The position numbers and the translations under genes were made by a program. Shown here piece after piece: positions 8,129 through 17,036 of a DNA stretch of 64,000 nt; the first letter of the stretch is position 1, and every line of letters begins with the position of its first letter. Below the pieces are notes generated by a model that was not told the DNA's origin, ran no database searches, and saw nothing but the letters and a program-made list of their open reading frames with translations. This stretch comes from Verrucomicrobiota bacterium (lineage in GTDB: Bacteria; Verrucomicrobiota; Verrucomicrobiia; Opitutales; UBA953), in the NCBI GenBank assembly GCA_014193315.1, contig BJHS01000002.1, positions 62,001 through 126,000 on the forward strand. Direction: 5' to 3'.

Positions 8129-9202
8129 TCAAAGCACCAACATCGCGTCGCCGTAACTGAAGAACCGGTACTCGCGGCGGATCGCCTCCGCGTAGATTTC
8201 CTTCAACCACGGCAGGCCCTCGGACGACCCGGGGGTCAGGAACGCGCCGACCAAACAGAGCAACGTCGAGCGCGGCAGGTGGAAGTTCGTGAGCAAGTGC
8301 TCACAGCAACCGATGGTATCGCCGGGCTGGATGAACAGGGAGGCCGACCCGACGAAGTCTCCACCCGGAGCGCGCTCGAAGCCACCGAGTTTACGCAAGG
8401 CATCCTCCGCGGCGCGCACCGAAGTCGTGCCCACGGCGAGGCGGGGGCGACGATCGCGCAAGGCCGCCAGCGTGGGCGCGGGAATCCGGTAGGCTTCGGC
8501 GTGCATCACGTGCGCGGAAAGGTCATCGACCTGGATCGGCTGGAAAGTCCCCGGGCCGACGTCGAGCACGAGGTCGAAGGCATCGTGGCCGCGGGCGCGC
8601 AGGGTCGCGAGCAGCTCGGGTGTGAAATGAAGTCCAGCGGTCGGGGCGGCGGCGGCGCGCACGGCACCGGGGTCGGCATAGACCGTCTGGTAGCGGTTGG
8701 CGTCATCGACCGGCGCCAACCCACGGTCCTTGCGCGCCTCGAGGATGTAGGGCGGCAGCGGCAACTGGCCGACGCGCGCGGCGAGGCCCTCGACGGTCAG
8801 GCCGGCGGGCAAGGCGAAGCGCACGAGGTACTCGCCTTCTTGCGTGTCCACGACGACCGCGGGGACGCCATCGATGACGAAGCCCGCCGCGTCGGCGGCG
8901 CGCTTACCAGGACGCAGCAGGCACCACCACTCGTCCGGCCAGGTGGATGGACGCAACAAGAGGCACTCGACCTTACCGCCGGTGGGGCGGAGACCGAAGA
9001 GGCGGGCCGGCAGCACCGCCACGCTGTTACGCAAGAGGGTCGCGCCGGGCGGCAGCAACTCCGGGAGATCGGCGAAGGTGCGGTGCTCCATGGTCCGCGT
9101 CGCGCGGCGGACGACGAGCAGGCGGGAGCCGTCGCGCCGCGCCGCCGGGACGGCCGCGATACGCTCGGGGGGTAGCTCGAAATCCAGCTCCCGCAGGTCC
9201 AT
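8129..9202 (-). CDS. queA: S-adenosylmethionine:tRNA ribosyltransferase-isomerase
   Basis: The 357-residue product has the usual length. QueA moves the ribosyl group of S-adenosylmethionine onto 7-aminomethyl-7-deazaguanine in tRNA to form epoxyqueuosine. Diagnostic segments are [20 protein letters not shown] at the N terminus, the [25 protein letters not shown] core and [18 protein letters not shown] near the end. The start follows the stop of the upstream exoribonuclease gene by 3 bases. This use of S-adenosylmethionine fits the metK/ahcY genes further along, but there is no queuosine cluster here. Confidence 0.95.
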   Translation of the reverse strand: MDLRELDFELPPERIAAVPAARRDGSRLLVVRRATRTMEHRTFADLPELLPPGATLLRNSVAVLPARLFGLRPTGGKVECLLLRPSTWPDEWWCLLRPGKRAADAAGFVIDGVPAVVVDTQEGEYLVRFALPAGLTVEGLAARVGQLPLPPYILEARKDRGLAPVDDANRYQTVYADPGAVRAAAAPTAGLHFTPELLATLRARGHDAFDLVLDVGPGTFQPIQVDDLSAHVMHAEAYRIPAPTLAALRDRRPRLAVGTTSVRAAEDALRKLGGFERAPGGDFVGSASLFIQPGDTIGCCEHLLTNFHLPRSTLLCLVGAFLTPGSSEGLPWLKEIYAEAIRREYRFFSYGDAMLVL

Positions 9203-9205
9203 GGC

Positions 9206-10198
9206 CTAGCGGCCGGTCTTCGGCGGCGTGATCAGCAACTGCCCGTCGATCGCACGCAGTTGACTGAACTCGACGCCCGGAGGGGCCTTGCGGAGCTCCT
9301 CCTCGACGGCGGAGAGCTTGGCGTCCAGGTCGTCGATGCGGGCCACGAAGACGGCCTCCGGCGTCGAGGGGATGGCGGCCGCGCCATACTCGCGCATGGT
9401 GTGGTGGCTGAGCAAGATGTGCTCGAGGCGCTCAAGCAAAGAGGCTTCGAGGCCGACCTTGGTGCCGTGCTGGCGGACGAGGAAGGCGCCGAGGACGAGG
9501 TGACCGTGGAGATTGCCGGCGCGGGTGAAGCTGGCCTTGGCCATGCCAGGCTCTAGGCGGGAGTACTCCTGGATCTTACCCACGTCGTGCAAGACGATGC
9601 CGGCGACCGCGAGCGCGTGGTCGACCTTCGGGTAAAGCGGCAGCAGGGCCTCCGCGCACTTGGCCATGCGCAGGGTGTGCTCGAGCAAGCCGTGGCGGAA
9701 CGCGTGGTGCATGCCGAGCGCGGCGACGGCCTCGTAGAAACGATCGCCATGCTCCTCGAGGATGGACTCGACGGTGGCGCGCAAGGCGTCGTGCGGGATG
9801 CGGGCGACGATGGCGAGCAGCTCGGCCGTCATCTTCACCGGGTCGTGCTGCGAGACCGGGGTCAGGCGACCCATGATCGTCGGGTCGGCCCGCTCGGCGT
9901 CGGTCAGCGGGGCGAGGTTCTCGAGTTTGAGGTCCGGCCGGCCGTTGAAGTCGCCCACGAAACCGCTGACGCGAACGACGGTACCGGCTTTGAGCGTGAG
10001 GAGAGCGGGCTTCGCCGGCGAATCGCCGAAGACGCGCGCCTTGAAGTCGTCGGTGGCGTCGGCCAAGACCACCTCATAATAAGAAGCGCCGGTCTTCGCC
10101 GTCTTGGTGGCGACATCGCCCATGGCGCAGATGGCCTGAAAGCGGGTGCCGACGGGGGAGGATTTGCTTTCGCGGAGAGTGAGGAGCGACTCGGACAT
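9206..10198 (-). CDS. YhaM-like 3'-5' exoribonuclease (OB fold plus HD domain)
   Basis: The 330-residue product has an OB-fold nucleic-acid-binding part (about 15-105; YYEVVLADATDDFKARVFG) and an HD phosphohydrolase domain (HAFRHGLLEHTLRM, then IVLHDVGKIQEY). This is the order and nearly the length of Bacillus YhaM (CbfF), a Mn-dependent exoribonuclease. The ATG chosen begins MSESLLTL; the frame reaches a start 69 bases further up, but that stretch looks non-coding. The gene forms an operon with queA. Confidence 0.87.
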   Translation of the reverse strand: MSESLLTLRESKSSPVGTRFQAICAMGDVATKTAKTGASYYEVVLADATDDFKARVFGDSPAKPALLTLKAGTVVRVSGFVGDFNGRPDLKLENLAPLTDAERADPTIMGRLTPVSQHDPVKMTAELLAIVARIPHDALRATVESILEEHGDRFYEAVAALGMHHAFRHGLLEHTLRMAKCAEALLPLYPKVDHALAVAGIVLHDVGKIQEYSRLEPGMAKASFTRAGNLHGHLVLGAFLVRQHGTKVGLEASLLERLEHILLSHHTMREYGAAAIPSTPEAVFVARIDDLDAKLSAVEEELRKAPPGVEFSQLRAIDGQLLITPPKTGR

Positions 10199-10278
10199 GG
10201 GGATGCATCCTGCCGAGTCCCCGCCCCGGAGAAAGGCAAAAAGGTCGCATCCGCCGCCACCGCTCACTTAATGGTGGC

Positions 10279-12450
10279 ATGCGCGGATCGCCCCTACTCC
10301 TTTGCGGACTCGTCCTGGCGGGCGCCCTCGCCGCGGCGCCCGAGCCGGCCAAGATCCCGCCGCTGCCGGCCCTCCTGCCTAAGCCGTTGACCGCGAAACC
10401 CATGAACGACCGCTTCCGGCTGACCGAGCGCACGCGCGTCGTCGCCCTGGACGCTAGCCTGCTCGACGAGGCGACCCTGCTCGCCGGCGAGCTCTCGCGC
10501 AACCTGAGCTGGAAGATTCCGGCCGAGTCATCGCAGCGAGTGAACCCGGGCGACATCGTGCTGGGCTTCGATGCTTCCCTCAAGCCGGAGGCTTACCGCC
10601 TGCGGGTCACCGGGACCCGGGCGCTGCTCGCCGGAGGCACCAAGGCCGGGGTCTTCCACGGCACCCGCACGCTGCTGCAGCTTTTCCCCCTCGAACTATT
10701 CGCGGCGGCGAAGCCGGCGGCGCTCGCGGAATGGTCCGCCGCCTGCGTCGAGATCGAAGACCAGCCGACGATGCGCTGGCGCATCCTGGACGTGGACGCG
10801 GGGTTCTTCCATAAACCCAAGGAACTGCTGCTCCGCGACCTCGACCAGATGGCGCAGCACAAGATCAACGTGCTCCGCTGGCTCCTCAACGCCGAGGGGA
10901 ATTGGCGCCTACCCATCGACAAGCACCCCGAACTCGCCGCGGCGATCAAAGGGGCCCCGCGCAGTTACGAGGAGGAAAGACCGAACTTGCGCGGGGATGA
11001 GTTCGCGCTTTACCAGGCGGGGCGCCCCCATGGCGGTACCTACACCGAGGACGAGATCAAGGAGGTCATCGCCTACGCGCAGGCCCGCCACATCGAGGTG
11101 ATCCCGCGGGTGCGCGTCGACTTCGCGCTCGAATCGGAGGACCGAGCCTTGCAAGGCGATGTGCTCGACACGTTGGCCCGACTCTTCCCCGGCGAGTTTA
11201 TCCAGGTCGACGTGGTCGACCACCCGAACCTCGCGGCGAAACTGGCGGGGCCGGGCTTCAGGAAAGTGATGGTCGACGAGTCTTTGGCGGGGGCCGAAGC
11301 GGCGCGCGTCTGGCTGCAAGGCGAACTGGTGAAGGCGGCGGCGACGCGGAAGAAGCGGCTCATCACGCGGCTGTGGGGCCCGAACGCCGAGGAGATCCTC
11401 AAGCCCGGCACGCCCAAGGGCGCGATTGTCGACCTGCCGACGCCCGAGCGCGGCGCCCCCGAGGCGACGACGAAGGCCTTAGGGGAACTCATCAAACTCG
11501 GCCACGGCGTCATCGTCTCGAACTTGGTCGACGACCAAGGTGCCCTCCGCCTGAACCTGGCCGAGGGTGAACGCGAGCCGCTGCTTTTAGGGTTGGCCAC
11601 GGGCTCAGGCTCGAGCGCACCGGAGCTGGACGACGCCCGTCAGTTCCCCGCCGCCCTCACGCTCGCCGAGGCCGGCTGGAGCGGCCAGAAGGGACTCAAC
11701 CATGAGGAATTCGAAGGGCGCCGCCGGGCCATCGAGCCGCGGGTGTTCGCCCAAGGCTTCCGCTCCCGCGCGATCCCGCCAGCGACGCTCTTCTCCCTCG
11801 AGTTCAACCGGCTGCCCCGGGAAAGCAACGGGACGCTCGCCTTCGCCTTAACCGAGGGGGCGCGGACCGGCCCCGCGATCCTGGTCGCGAACGCCGAGGC
11901 CGGTATCCGCCAGGTGGAGCTACTCGCCGACGACCGCGTGGTGTCGCGCCGCCCGACTTCGGCCCGCGCCGACGGACGGGGGGCGGTGACCTTCTGGCGA
12001 TTGCAGGTACCCGAGCGCGCCACGAACCTGAAGGTACGCGTCACGTTCGACCGCAAGGACGCGGCGGAGACGGAAGGCTCGCTGGCCTTCACCTTCCTGC
12101 AAGGTCGCCTGCTCGATGAGTACGCCGTGGTCGAACGACCCGAAGCACCCGTGGCGATGTGGGATGTCGCCGCGACGAACGACCGGCGCGTCCGCCTGCC
12201 GCTGGACGGCCTGCTCAAGGAACCCGGCGACTACCTCGTGGAGATCCGCCCCACCAAGGGCTGGGCCAAGGTCGGCAAGGTCACGCTGCAGGACGTCACC
12301 GAAGGTACGCTGCAGACTTTCGCCGATGAAGGTCTATTGCAGCGGCTCCGCGCCGATGTCGCCTCCCGGGCCACCCACGGGGTGCTCGAGATCGACCTCA
12401 CGACGGAGAGCGCCGACGACGCGGGCGAGGTCTGGCTGCGCCGGCGCTGA
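10279..12450 (+). CDS. Exported GH20-like protein with degenerate active site
   Basis: The 723-residue product has a signal peptide (about 1-20), a GH20 N-terminal domain (about 45-150; LLAGGTKAGVFHGTRTLLQL) and a GH20-like barrel (MRWRILDVDAGFFH, then NVLRWLLNAEGNWRL and GGTYTEDEIKEVIAYAQARH). Where active enzymes have the Asp-Glu pair in a GGDE context, this protein has QVDVVD (Asp at 311 and 314), and the DDQGW tryptophan motif is AEGNW. It is therefore probably not a standard hexosaminidase. A C-terminal beta-rich region of about 200 residues may bind carbohydrate. It is divergent from the exoribonuclease gene. Confidence 0.7.
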   Translation: MRGSPLLLCGLVLAGALAAAPEPAKIPPLPALLPKPLTAKPMNDRFRLTERTRVVALDASLLDEATLLAGELSRNLSWKIPAESSQRVNPGDIVLGFDASLKPEAYRLRVTGTRALLAGGTKAGVFHGTRTLLQLFPLELFAAAKPAALAEWSAACVEIEDQPTMRWRILDVDAGFFHKPKELLLRDLDQMAQHKINVLRWLLNAEGNWRLPIDKHPELAAAIKGAPRSYEEERPNLRGDEFALYQAGRPHGGTYTEDEIKEVIAYAQARHIEVIPRVRVDFALESEDRALQGDVLDTLARLFPGEFIQVDVVDHPNLAAKLAGPGFRKVMVDESLAGAEAARVWLQGELVKAAATRKKRLITRLWGPNAEEILKPGTPKGAIVDLPTPERGAPEATTKALGELIKLGHGVIVSNLVDDQGALRLNLAEGEREPLLLGLATGSGSSAPELDDARQFPAALTLAEAGWSGQKGLNHEEFEGRRRAIEPRVFAQGFRSRAIPPATLFSLEFNRLPRESNGTLAFALTEGARTGPAILVANAEAGIRQVELLADDRVVSRRPTSARADGRGAVTFWRLQVPERATNLKVRVTFDRKDAAETEGSLAFTFLQGRLLDEYAVVERPEAPVAMWDVAATNDRRVRLPLDGLLKEPGDYLVEIRPTKGWAKVGKVTLQDVTEGTLQTFADEGLLQRLRADVASRATHGVLEIDLTTESADDAGEVWLRRR

Positions 12451-12471
12451 GCGGACCGGCGCGCGGCGGGC

Positions 12472-12849
12472 TTACTTCCCGATCCCCGCGGCGAGGAAAC
12501 ACGCGGCGACCAACGCGAGATGAACGCCGAGCAGGACGAACCAGGCGCGCCGGCGGGCACGCCGCGAGGTCGGCAGCAAAAGGAGGATCCCGTAAAGGAG
12601 GAATTGCCCGCCGAGTACGGCCCAGAGAACCGCATTTCCCGGGATGAAGCGGAGAAGCAGGGTCGTGGGATAGAGGCAGAAGATGGCGAGGTGCGCCCCC
12701 CGGCCATCTCCGCTTCCAGCGCCGAGGAACAGCAACAGCGCGGGGAAGCACGTCACGAGCGAAAGACATGCCCCCCAGGTCGCCGGCGACCAACGATCGG
12801 CGCCGCGCACGGGCGTCTCGGCGGGCGCGGACGCGTCCACGAAGTTCAC
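12472..12849 (-). CDS. Small hypothetical membrane protein
   Basis: The 125-residue product has four predicted membrane segments, with an Arg-rich loop (RRARRR) before the last one. I do not recognise a family. The only sensible start is GTG, which overlaps the TGA of the HEAT gene (GTGA), a classic translational-coupling arrangement. It is last in the ThuA/HEAT operon. The 3' end converges on the GH20-like gene, with 21 bases between the stops. Confidence 0.65.
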   Translation of the reverse strand: MNFVDASAPAETPVRGADRWSPATWGACLSLVTCFPALLLFLGAGSGDGRGAHLAIFCLYPTTLLLRFIPGNAVLWAVLGGQFLLYGILLLLPTSRRARRRAWFVLLGVHLALVAACFLAAGIGK

Positions 12850-13622
12850 TTCCCCTCCGGTTTCTCGAGCTTGGCGATGAGTCGGCCGAGCGCCGCCTTG
12901 GTCGCGGCGTTGGCGACAGCCTGCTCGGCCTGACGCAGCACCGGGAGATCCGCGGGCGACGCGAGCTTCAGCAAGGCCTTCTGCGACTCCAGTCGCATCG
13001 GCTCATCGAGGAGGGTGGCGCAGAGGGCGGCGGCGACGGCACGGTTGTTGCGCGCGACGGCGGCCTTGATCAGCGCGAAACGCCCGGGCAGGTCCGCCTT
13101 GGCGTCGCGGATGCCGGCGTTGAAAGCCTCGGTCACGCCCGGCCCGGAGACTTTGGCGAGCACGCGAACGACTTCCTCGGCCATCGCCTCGTCCTTGGCC
13201 AGCGCCGCCAGCACCGGCACGGCTTTGGCGCCGCCGATCTCGGCCAACGCCAGGGCGGCGTCGACACGCACCGGGGAATCGGCCTGCCCCGCGAGCGCCG
13301 CGACCTGCGCGGTCGCGCCCACGGCCTTGGCCTCCGCCAACGCGGCCAGCAGCAGGCGAGCTTCCGCCGGAGCCACCTTGGCGAGCAATGCGGCGACTTC
13401 CGTGGTCAGGGGGCCAGCGGGCTCATCGACCAAGCGTTCCCGGACGTCATCGATCGCGGCCCGACGTTCCTCGGCGGACTTCCCGGCGGACCGCAAGGTC
13501 GCAAGGGCCCGACCGTCCTGCGCCCGGAACTCCTTAAGCGCGGCGGCATAGCGAGCGTGATCGAGCGGGGCGTCCGCCGCGAACGCGGCGACGACAAAGC
13601 AGCAGACGGGCAGGAGGCGCAT
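12846..13622 (-). CDS. Exported HEAT-repeat protein
   Basis: The 258-residue product has a signal peptide (MRLLPVCCFVVAAFAAD) and is almost entirely alpha-helical, with HEAT-like repeats such as SPVRVDAALALAEIGGAKAV and VPVLAALAKDEAMAEEVVRV. HEAT repeats make protein-binding solenoids; no catalytic residues are seen. It follows the ThuA-like gene by 24 bases, so the two may act together in the periplasm. Confidence 0.7.
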   Translation of the reverse strand: MRLLPVCCFVVAAFAADAPLDHARYAAALKEFRAQDGRALATLRSAGKSAEERRAAIDDVRERLVDEPAGPLTTEVAALLAKVAPAEARLLLAALAEAKAVGATAQVAALAGQADSPVRVDAALALAEIGGAKAVPVLAALAKDEAMAEEVVRVLAKVSGPGVTEAFNAGIRDAKADLPGRFALIKAAVARNNRAVAAALCATLLDEPMRLESQKALLKLASPADLPVLRQAEQAVANAATKAALGRLIAKLEKPEGK

Positions 13623-13646
13623 GGCCGGAAGCGAGGTAGGGCCGGA

Positions 13647-14444
13647 TTACTTGGGGAACTCGGTCTTGCGGAGGACCCAGAGCAGACCGCCGTGCACATG
13701 CTTGATGAAGTCGGCCTCGGCGAAGGATTCCTTGGTGTGGCCGAGCGCGGTGTAGAACATGCGACCCTGGCCGACTTCCTTGTTCCACGACATCGGGTGC
13801 GTCTCGCCGGGCTTGGTGTTGCCGCCCTTGTACGTGGTCTCGTCGATCACGAGGAGCACATGGTTCTCCGACTGGAGGTTCTTGAAGTTATACCACTCGT
13901 CCTTGCGCTTCCACTCGGCCGGAAGGTGGGCGGTGGCGAGGGTGTCCTTGTCGACGACCTTGAGGACGGCGACCTGCTGGGCGGGGTGGCCGGCGAAGAG
14001 ACCGCCGACCATCTTGGCGTACCATGGCCACTTGGTGGTGACGTCGCCACCGGCATCCGTCGCGGCATGGATGCCGACGAAGGCGCCACCATTCTCGAGC
14101 CAAGCCTGGAAGGCGGCCCGACCGCCGACCGCCTGCTTGGCCGCCGCGGCCTTCTGCTCCTCCGTCGCGCCCTTCGGCAAAGCCGGCGTCATGACGTCGC
14201 CCGTGGTGCTCATGAAGGCCACGGCGCGGTACTTCGCCAGATTCTCGGCCGTGAAGACCGTCGGGTCTTCGGAGAAGTCGACCTCCAGACCGGCGGCCTT
14301 GAACTGGGCTTCCAGCATCTTGTTGCCGAGCGGAATCGAGTCCCCGTGGCGGAACCCCGCGGTCCGGGAGTATACCAAGGCGCGGTTTGGTTCGGCCGCC
14401 ACGGCAACGACCGCGGCGAAGAGGAGGGTGAGGAGGGAACGCAT
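13647..14444 (-). CDS. Exported ThuA-domain protein (glutamine-amidotransferase-like fold)
   Basis: The 265-residue product has a signal peptide (MRSLLTLLFAAVVAVAAE) and a complete ThuA fold: LVYSRTAGFRHGDSI near the start, GGAFVGIHAATDAG in the middle, and the NHPM-equivalent and MFYTALGHTKESF near the end. ThuA proteins are linked to carbohydrate use (trehalose in Rhizobium), and in Verrucomicrobiota they commonly sit among glycan genes. The reaction is unknown. The ATG before the signal peptide is used; an upstream extension of 24 codons lacks coding character. It leads a three-gene operon with the HEAT and membrane-protein genes. Confidence 0.85.
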   Translation of the reverse strand: MRSLLTLLFAAVVAVAAEPNRALVYSRTAGFRHGDSIPLGNKMLEAQFKAAGLEVDFSEDPTVFTAENLAKYRAVAFMSTTGDVMTPALPKGATEEQKAAAAKQAVGGRAAFQAWLENGGAFVGIHAATDAGGDVTTKWPWYAKMVGGLFAGHPAQQVAVLKVVDKDTLATAHLPAEWKRKDEWYNFKNLQSENHVLLVIDETTYKGGNTKPGETHPMSWNKEVGQGRMFYTALGHTKESFAEADFIKHVHGGLLWVLRKTEFPK

Positions 14445-14647
14445 GGGGGAAGGAAGGGCTGGGGCCAGGGCAGTTACATTCTTAGGGGGCAAGTAGGCAC
14501 GGGAGCAAGTGGACAAGGGATTCGAAGATGGATGGAAACCTTCTTTCCACGGAACGTCGGAGACCTTATCCCTGTCCTACCGTGGTCAGACCCCTCCCCG
14601 GCGGGCCTACTGCCTATTTCCAACCCCAAAACCCTTACCCCCACCCC

Positions 14648-15943
14648 ATGCCTACCCCCCGCCTCGACCGCCGTTCGTTCCTGCGTAACTCCTCTCTCGC
14701 CGGCCTGGCGTTGGGCTTCCCGACGATCATCCCCGCCTCGGCCCTCGGCAAGGACGACACCGTCGCCCCTTCCAATCGCCTGCAACTTGTCGGCGTCGGC
14801 CTCAAGTCCCAAGGCGGAGGCGACATGCATAACCTGATGTCGAAGAAGGGCGTGCAGGTCATCGCCGTGTGCGATGTGGATAAGCGCGTGCTGAAGTCCT
14901 CGACCGAGGCCGTCGTGAAGAAGGGCATGGCCGCCCCGCGCGAGTATCAAGATTTCCGTGAGCTCCTCGCGAAGGAGAAGCCCGACGCCGCGGTGATGGG
15001 CCTACCCGACCACTGGCACGGCGTAATCAGCTGCGCCTTCCTCCGCGCGGGTATCGATGTGTACGGCGAGAAGCCCCTCGCGAAGACCTTCAGCGAAGGC
15101 CAGGCCATCGTCGACGCCGTCAAGGCCAACGGCCGCGTCTGGCAGACCGGCATGTGGCAGCGCTCCACCGGCAACTTCCGCAAGGCCGTCGAGATCATCC
15201 GCAACGGCGAACTCGGCAAACTCCTGCACGTCGAGGCCGGCACCACCACGAACAACCACGGGATCCCGGCCGCCCCCAAGCCGGGCGAGAAGCCGCCCGC
15301 CGAGGTCGACTACGACCTCTGGGTGGGACCGTCCGCCTGGATGGAATACGACCCGCGCGTCTTCCACTTCAACTGGCGCTGGCACACCAACTTCGGCGGC
15401 GGCCCGGTCCTCGACTGGGTCTGCCACCACGGCGACATCGCCGCGTGGGCGATCGGTAAGGACGCCGAATACGCCGTGGCGGTCGAGGGCAAGGGCGAGC
15501 TGCGGGAGACCCCTTGGAACACGCACCGGACCTACGACTACACCCTGACCTACGCCGACGGCGTCCAGCTCAACGTGAACAGCAAGTTCGAAGGCGTGAA
15601 GTTCGTCGGCGAGAAAGGTTCGCTCTTCGTCCGCCGCGGCGGCCAAGAGTGCAGCATCAAGGGCCTCTGGGAAAAGGACCTCGGGCCGGACGCTTGGCGT
15701 TGCCCGGGCACGACCGACCACTTCCAAGAATTCGTCGACTGCTGCCAGTCGCGCCGCAAGCCGCTCTCGCACGCCCTCGCCGCCCACCACGCCACGGCCA
15801 TTGGCCACTTCGGCAACGCCGCCCTCTTCACGGGCCGCAAGTTGAAGTTCGACCCGGCGGCGCGGCAGTTCATCGGTGACGACACCGCCAATGCGATGCT
15901 GACCCGCGAGCTGCGCCAGCCTTGGTCGCTGTCGAAGATCTGA
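14648..15943 (+). CDS. Tat-exported Gfo/Idh/MocA-family oxidoreductase
   Basis: The 431-residue product starts with a twin-arginine signal (RRSFLRNSS) and therefore probably carries its nucleotide cofactor already folded into the periplasm. The Rossmann part includes VIAVCDVDKRVLKSS, and the family motif EKPLAKTF is present (about 140-147). Conserved features of the bacterial secreted subfamily (DYDLWVGPSAWMEYDPRVFH; HTNFGGGPVLDWVCHHGDI) are intact. The substrate is likely a sugar or sugar derivative. It opens a three-gene operon, 7 bases before the next start. The frame is open further upstream, but the ATG before the Tat signal is clear. Confidence 0.9.
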   Translation: MPTPRLDRRSFLRNSSLAGLALGFPTIIPASALGKDDTVAPSNRLQLVGVGLKSQGGGDMHNLMSKKGVQVIAVCDVDKRVLKSSTEAVVKKGMAAPREYQDFRELLAKEKPDAAVMGLPDHWHGVISCAFLRAGIDVYGEKPLAKTFSEGQAIVDAVKANGRVWQTGMWQRSTGNFRKAVEIIRNGELGKLLHVEAGTTTNNHGIPAAPKPGEKPPAEVDYDLWVGPSAWMEYDPRVFHFNWRWHTNFGGGPVLDWVCHHGDIAAWAIGKDAEYAVAVEGKGELRETPWNTHRTYDYTLTYADGVQLNVNSKFEGVKFVGEKGSLFVRRGGQECSIKGLWEKDLGPDAWRCPGTTDHFQEFVDCCQSRRKPLSHALAAHHATAIGHFGNAALFTGRKLKFDPAARQFIGDDTANAMLTRELRQPWSLSKI

Positions 15944-15950
15944 TCGGCGG

Positions 15951-17036
15951 ATGAAGCCGCGCACGCTCCAAGGCTTGACCACGGTCGCCCTCCTGGCGGC
16001 CCTCGGCTGGACCTTGGTCGAGCGCAAGCCTGTCGCCATGCGGACCGACCACCCCACCGCCACGGCCGACAAGCCCGCCATCAAGGTACGCTCCGCCGCC
16101 AACCTGAAACTGACCGGCTGGAACGGCCCGGCGGACAAGGGATTCCGGGCCGTGCTTAAGGCGATGGAGTCCGGGCAGCACGCGCGCCTCACGCCAGCCG
16201 AGATCGACGCCTACCTCGCGCGGCATGGACGCGATGCGCCAAGCCTCGTGGTCGCCTCACGCCTGACCGACGACCTGACGCTTCTGCGCGAAGCGATCAA
16301 GGCAGCGCCCGGGGACGCCCTAGGGCACCTCGAGCTCGCGCTCCGCAGCGAAGATCCGGTGGAGAAGAAAGCCGCGGTGGAGGCTTTCCGCGCGTTGCAG
16401 CCCGACAACCCGCTGGGGAACTACCTCGGGGCGCAGTCGGCCTTCGCCGCGGGGGATTACACCAAGGCCGCTCAGGACCTGCTGCAGTCGATGGATCAAG
16501 GCGCGCTGCAGAACCACAGCCTTAGCCTGCTCGACGGGACCACCGACGCCTATGTCGAGTCGGGTTATGAACCAACGGGCGCCCTGATCGCGGGCTTGGC
16601 CCAAGCCGTGAACGTCAACCTTGCCCAAAGCCGCCTAGGCCTGGGCCTGTCCAAGGACCTGCGGGGCTTGCAGGACGAATTCGTGAAGGCGGCCGACTTC
16701 GACGCGGTCGAGCCGACTTTGCTCGTCGGCCTGGACCTCGGACGCCGCCTGCAGGAACCCAAGGCGATGATCGTCGAGCAGCTGACCGGGATGGCGGTCG
16801 AAGCCGCTTTCCTCCGTCAGCTGGACCCCGTCACGCTCGTCGATGGTGGCGTCAGCGCGGGCGAAAGGCTCGCCTTGCTCGCGGCCCAGTCGACCGAGCT
16901 CCAAGGGTTGACGCAGTCCGTGCTGGAATTCTCCAAGCAGGCCACCGCCGACGACTTTGAGCGCTACTTCGCGATCTTCCGGCGCGACGGCGAGCTGGCT
17001 GCGGTGCGGTGGGCGAAGGAACGCCTCGGCAAATGA
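15951..17036 (+). CDS. Hypothetical anchored or exported protein with TPR-like helices
   Basis: The 361-residue product has an N-terminal hydrophobic stretch (LQGLTTVALLAALGWTLVERK) that works as a signal anchor. The rest is mainly helical, with TPR-like pairs such as DALGHLELALRSEDPVEKKAAVEAFRAL and NYLGAQSAFAAGDYTKAAQDLL. I recognise no catalytic motif. Its stop overlaps the ATG of the serine hydrolase gene (ATGA). Position in a Gfo/Idh operon hints at a periplasmic accessory role, which is inference only. Confidence 0.6.
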   Translation: MKPRTLQGLTTVALLAALGWTLVERKPVAMRTDHPTATADKPAIKVRSAANLKLTGWNGPADKGFRAVLKAMESGQHARLTPAEIDAYLARHGRDAPSLVVASRLTDDLTLLREAIKAAPGDALGHLELALRSEDPVEKKAAVEAFRALQPDNPLGNYLGAQSAFAAGDYTKAAQDLLQSMDQGALQNHSLSLLDGTTDAYVESGYEPTGALIAGLAQAVNVNLAQSRLGLGLSKDLRGLQDEFVKAADFDAVEPTLLVGLDLGRRLQEPKAMIVEQLTGMAVEAAFLRQLDPVTLVDGGVSAGERLALLAAQSTELQGLTQSVLEFSKQATADDFERYFAIFRRDGELAAVRWAKERLGK

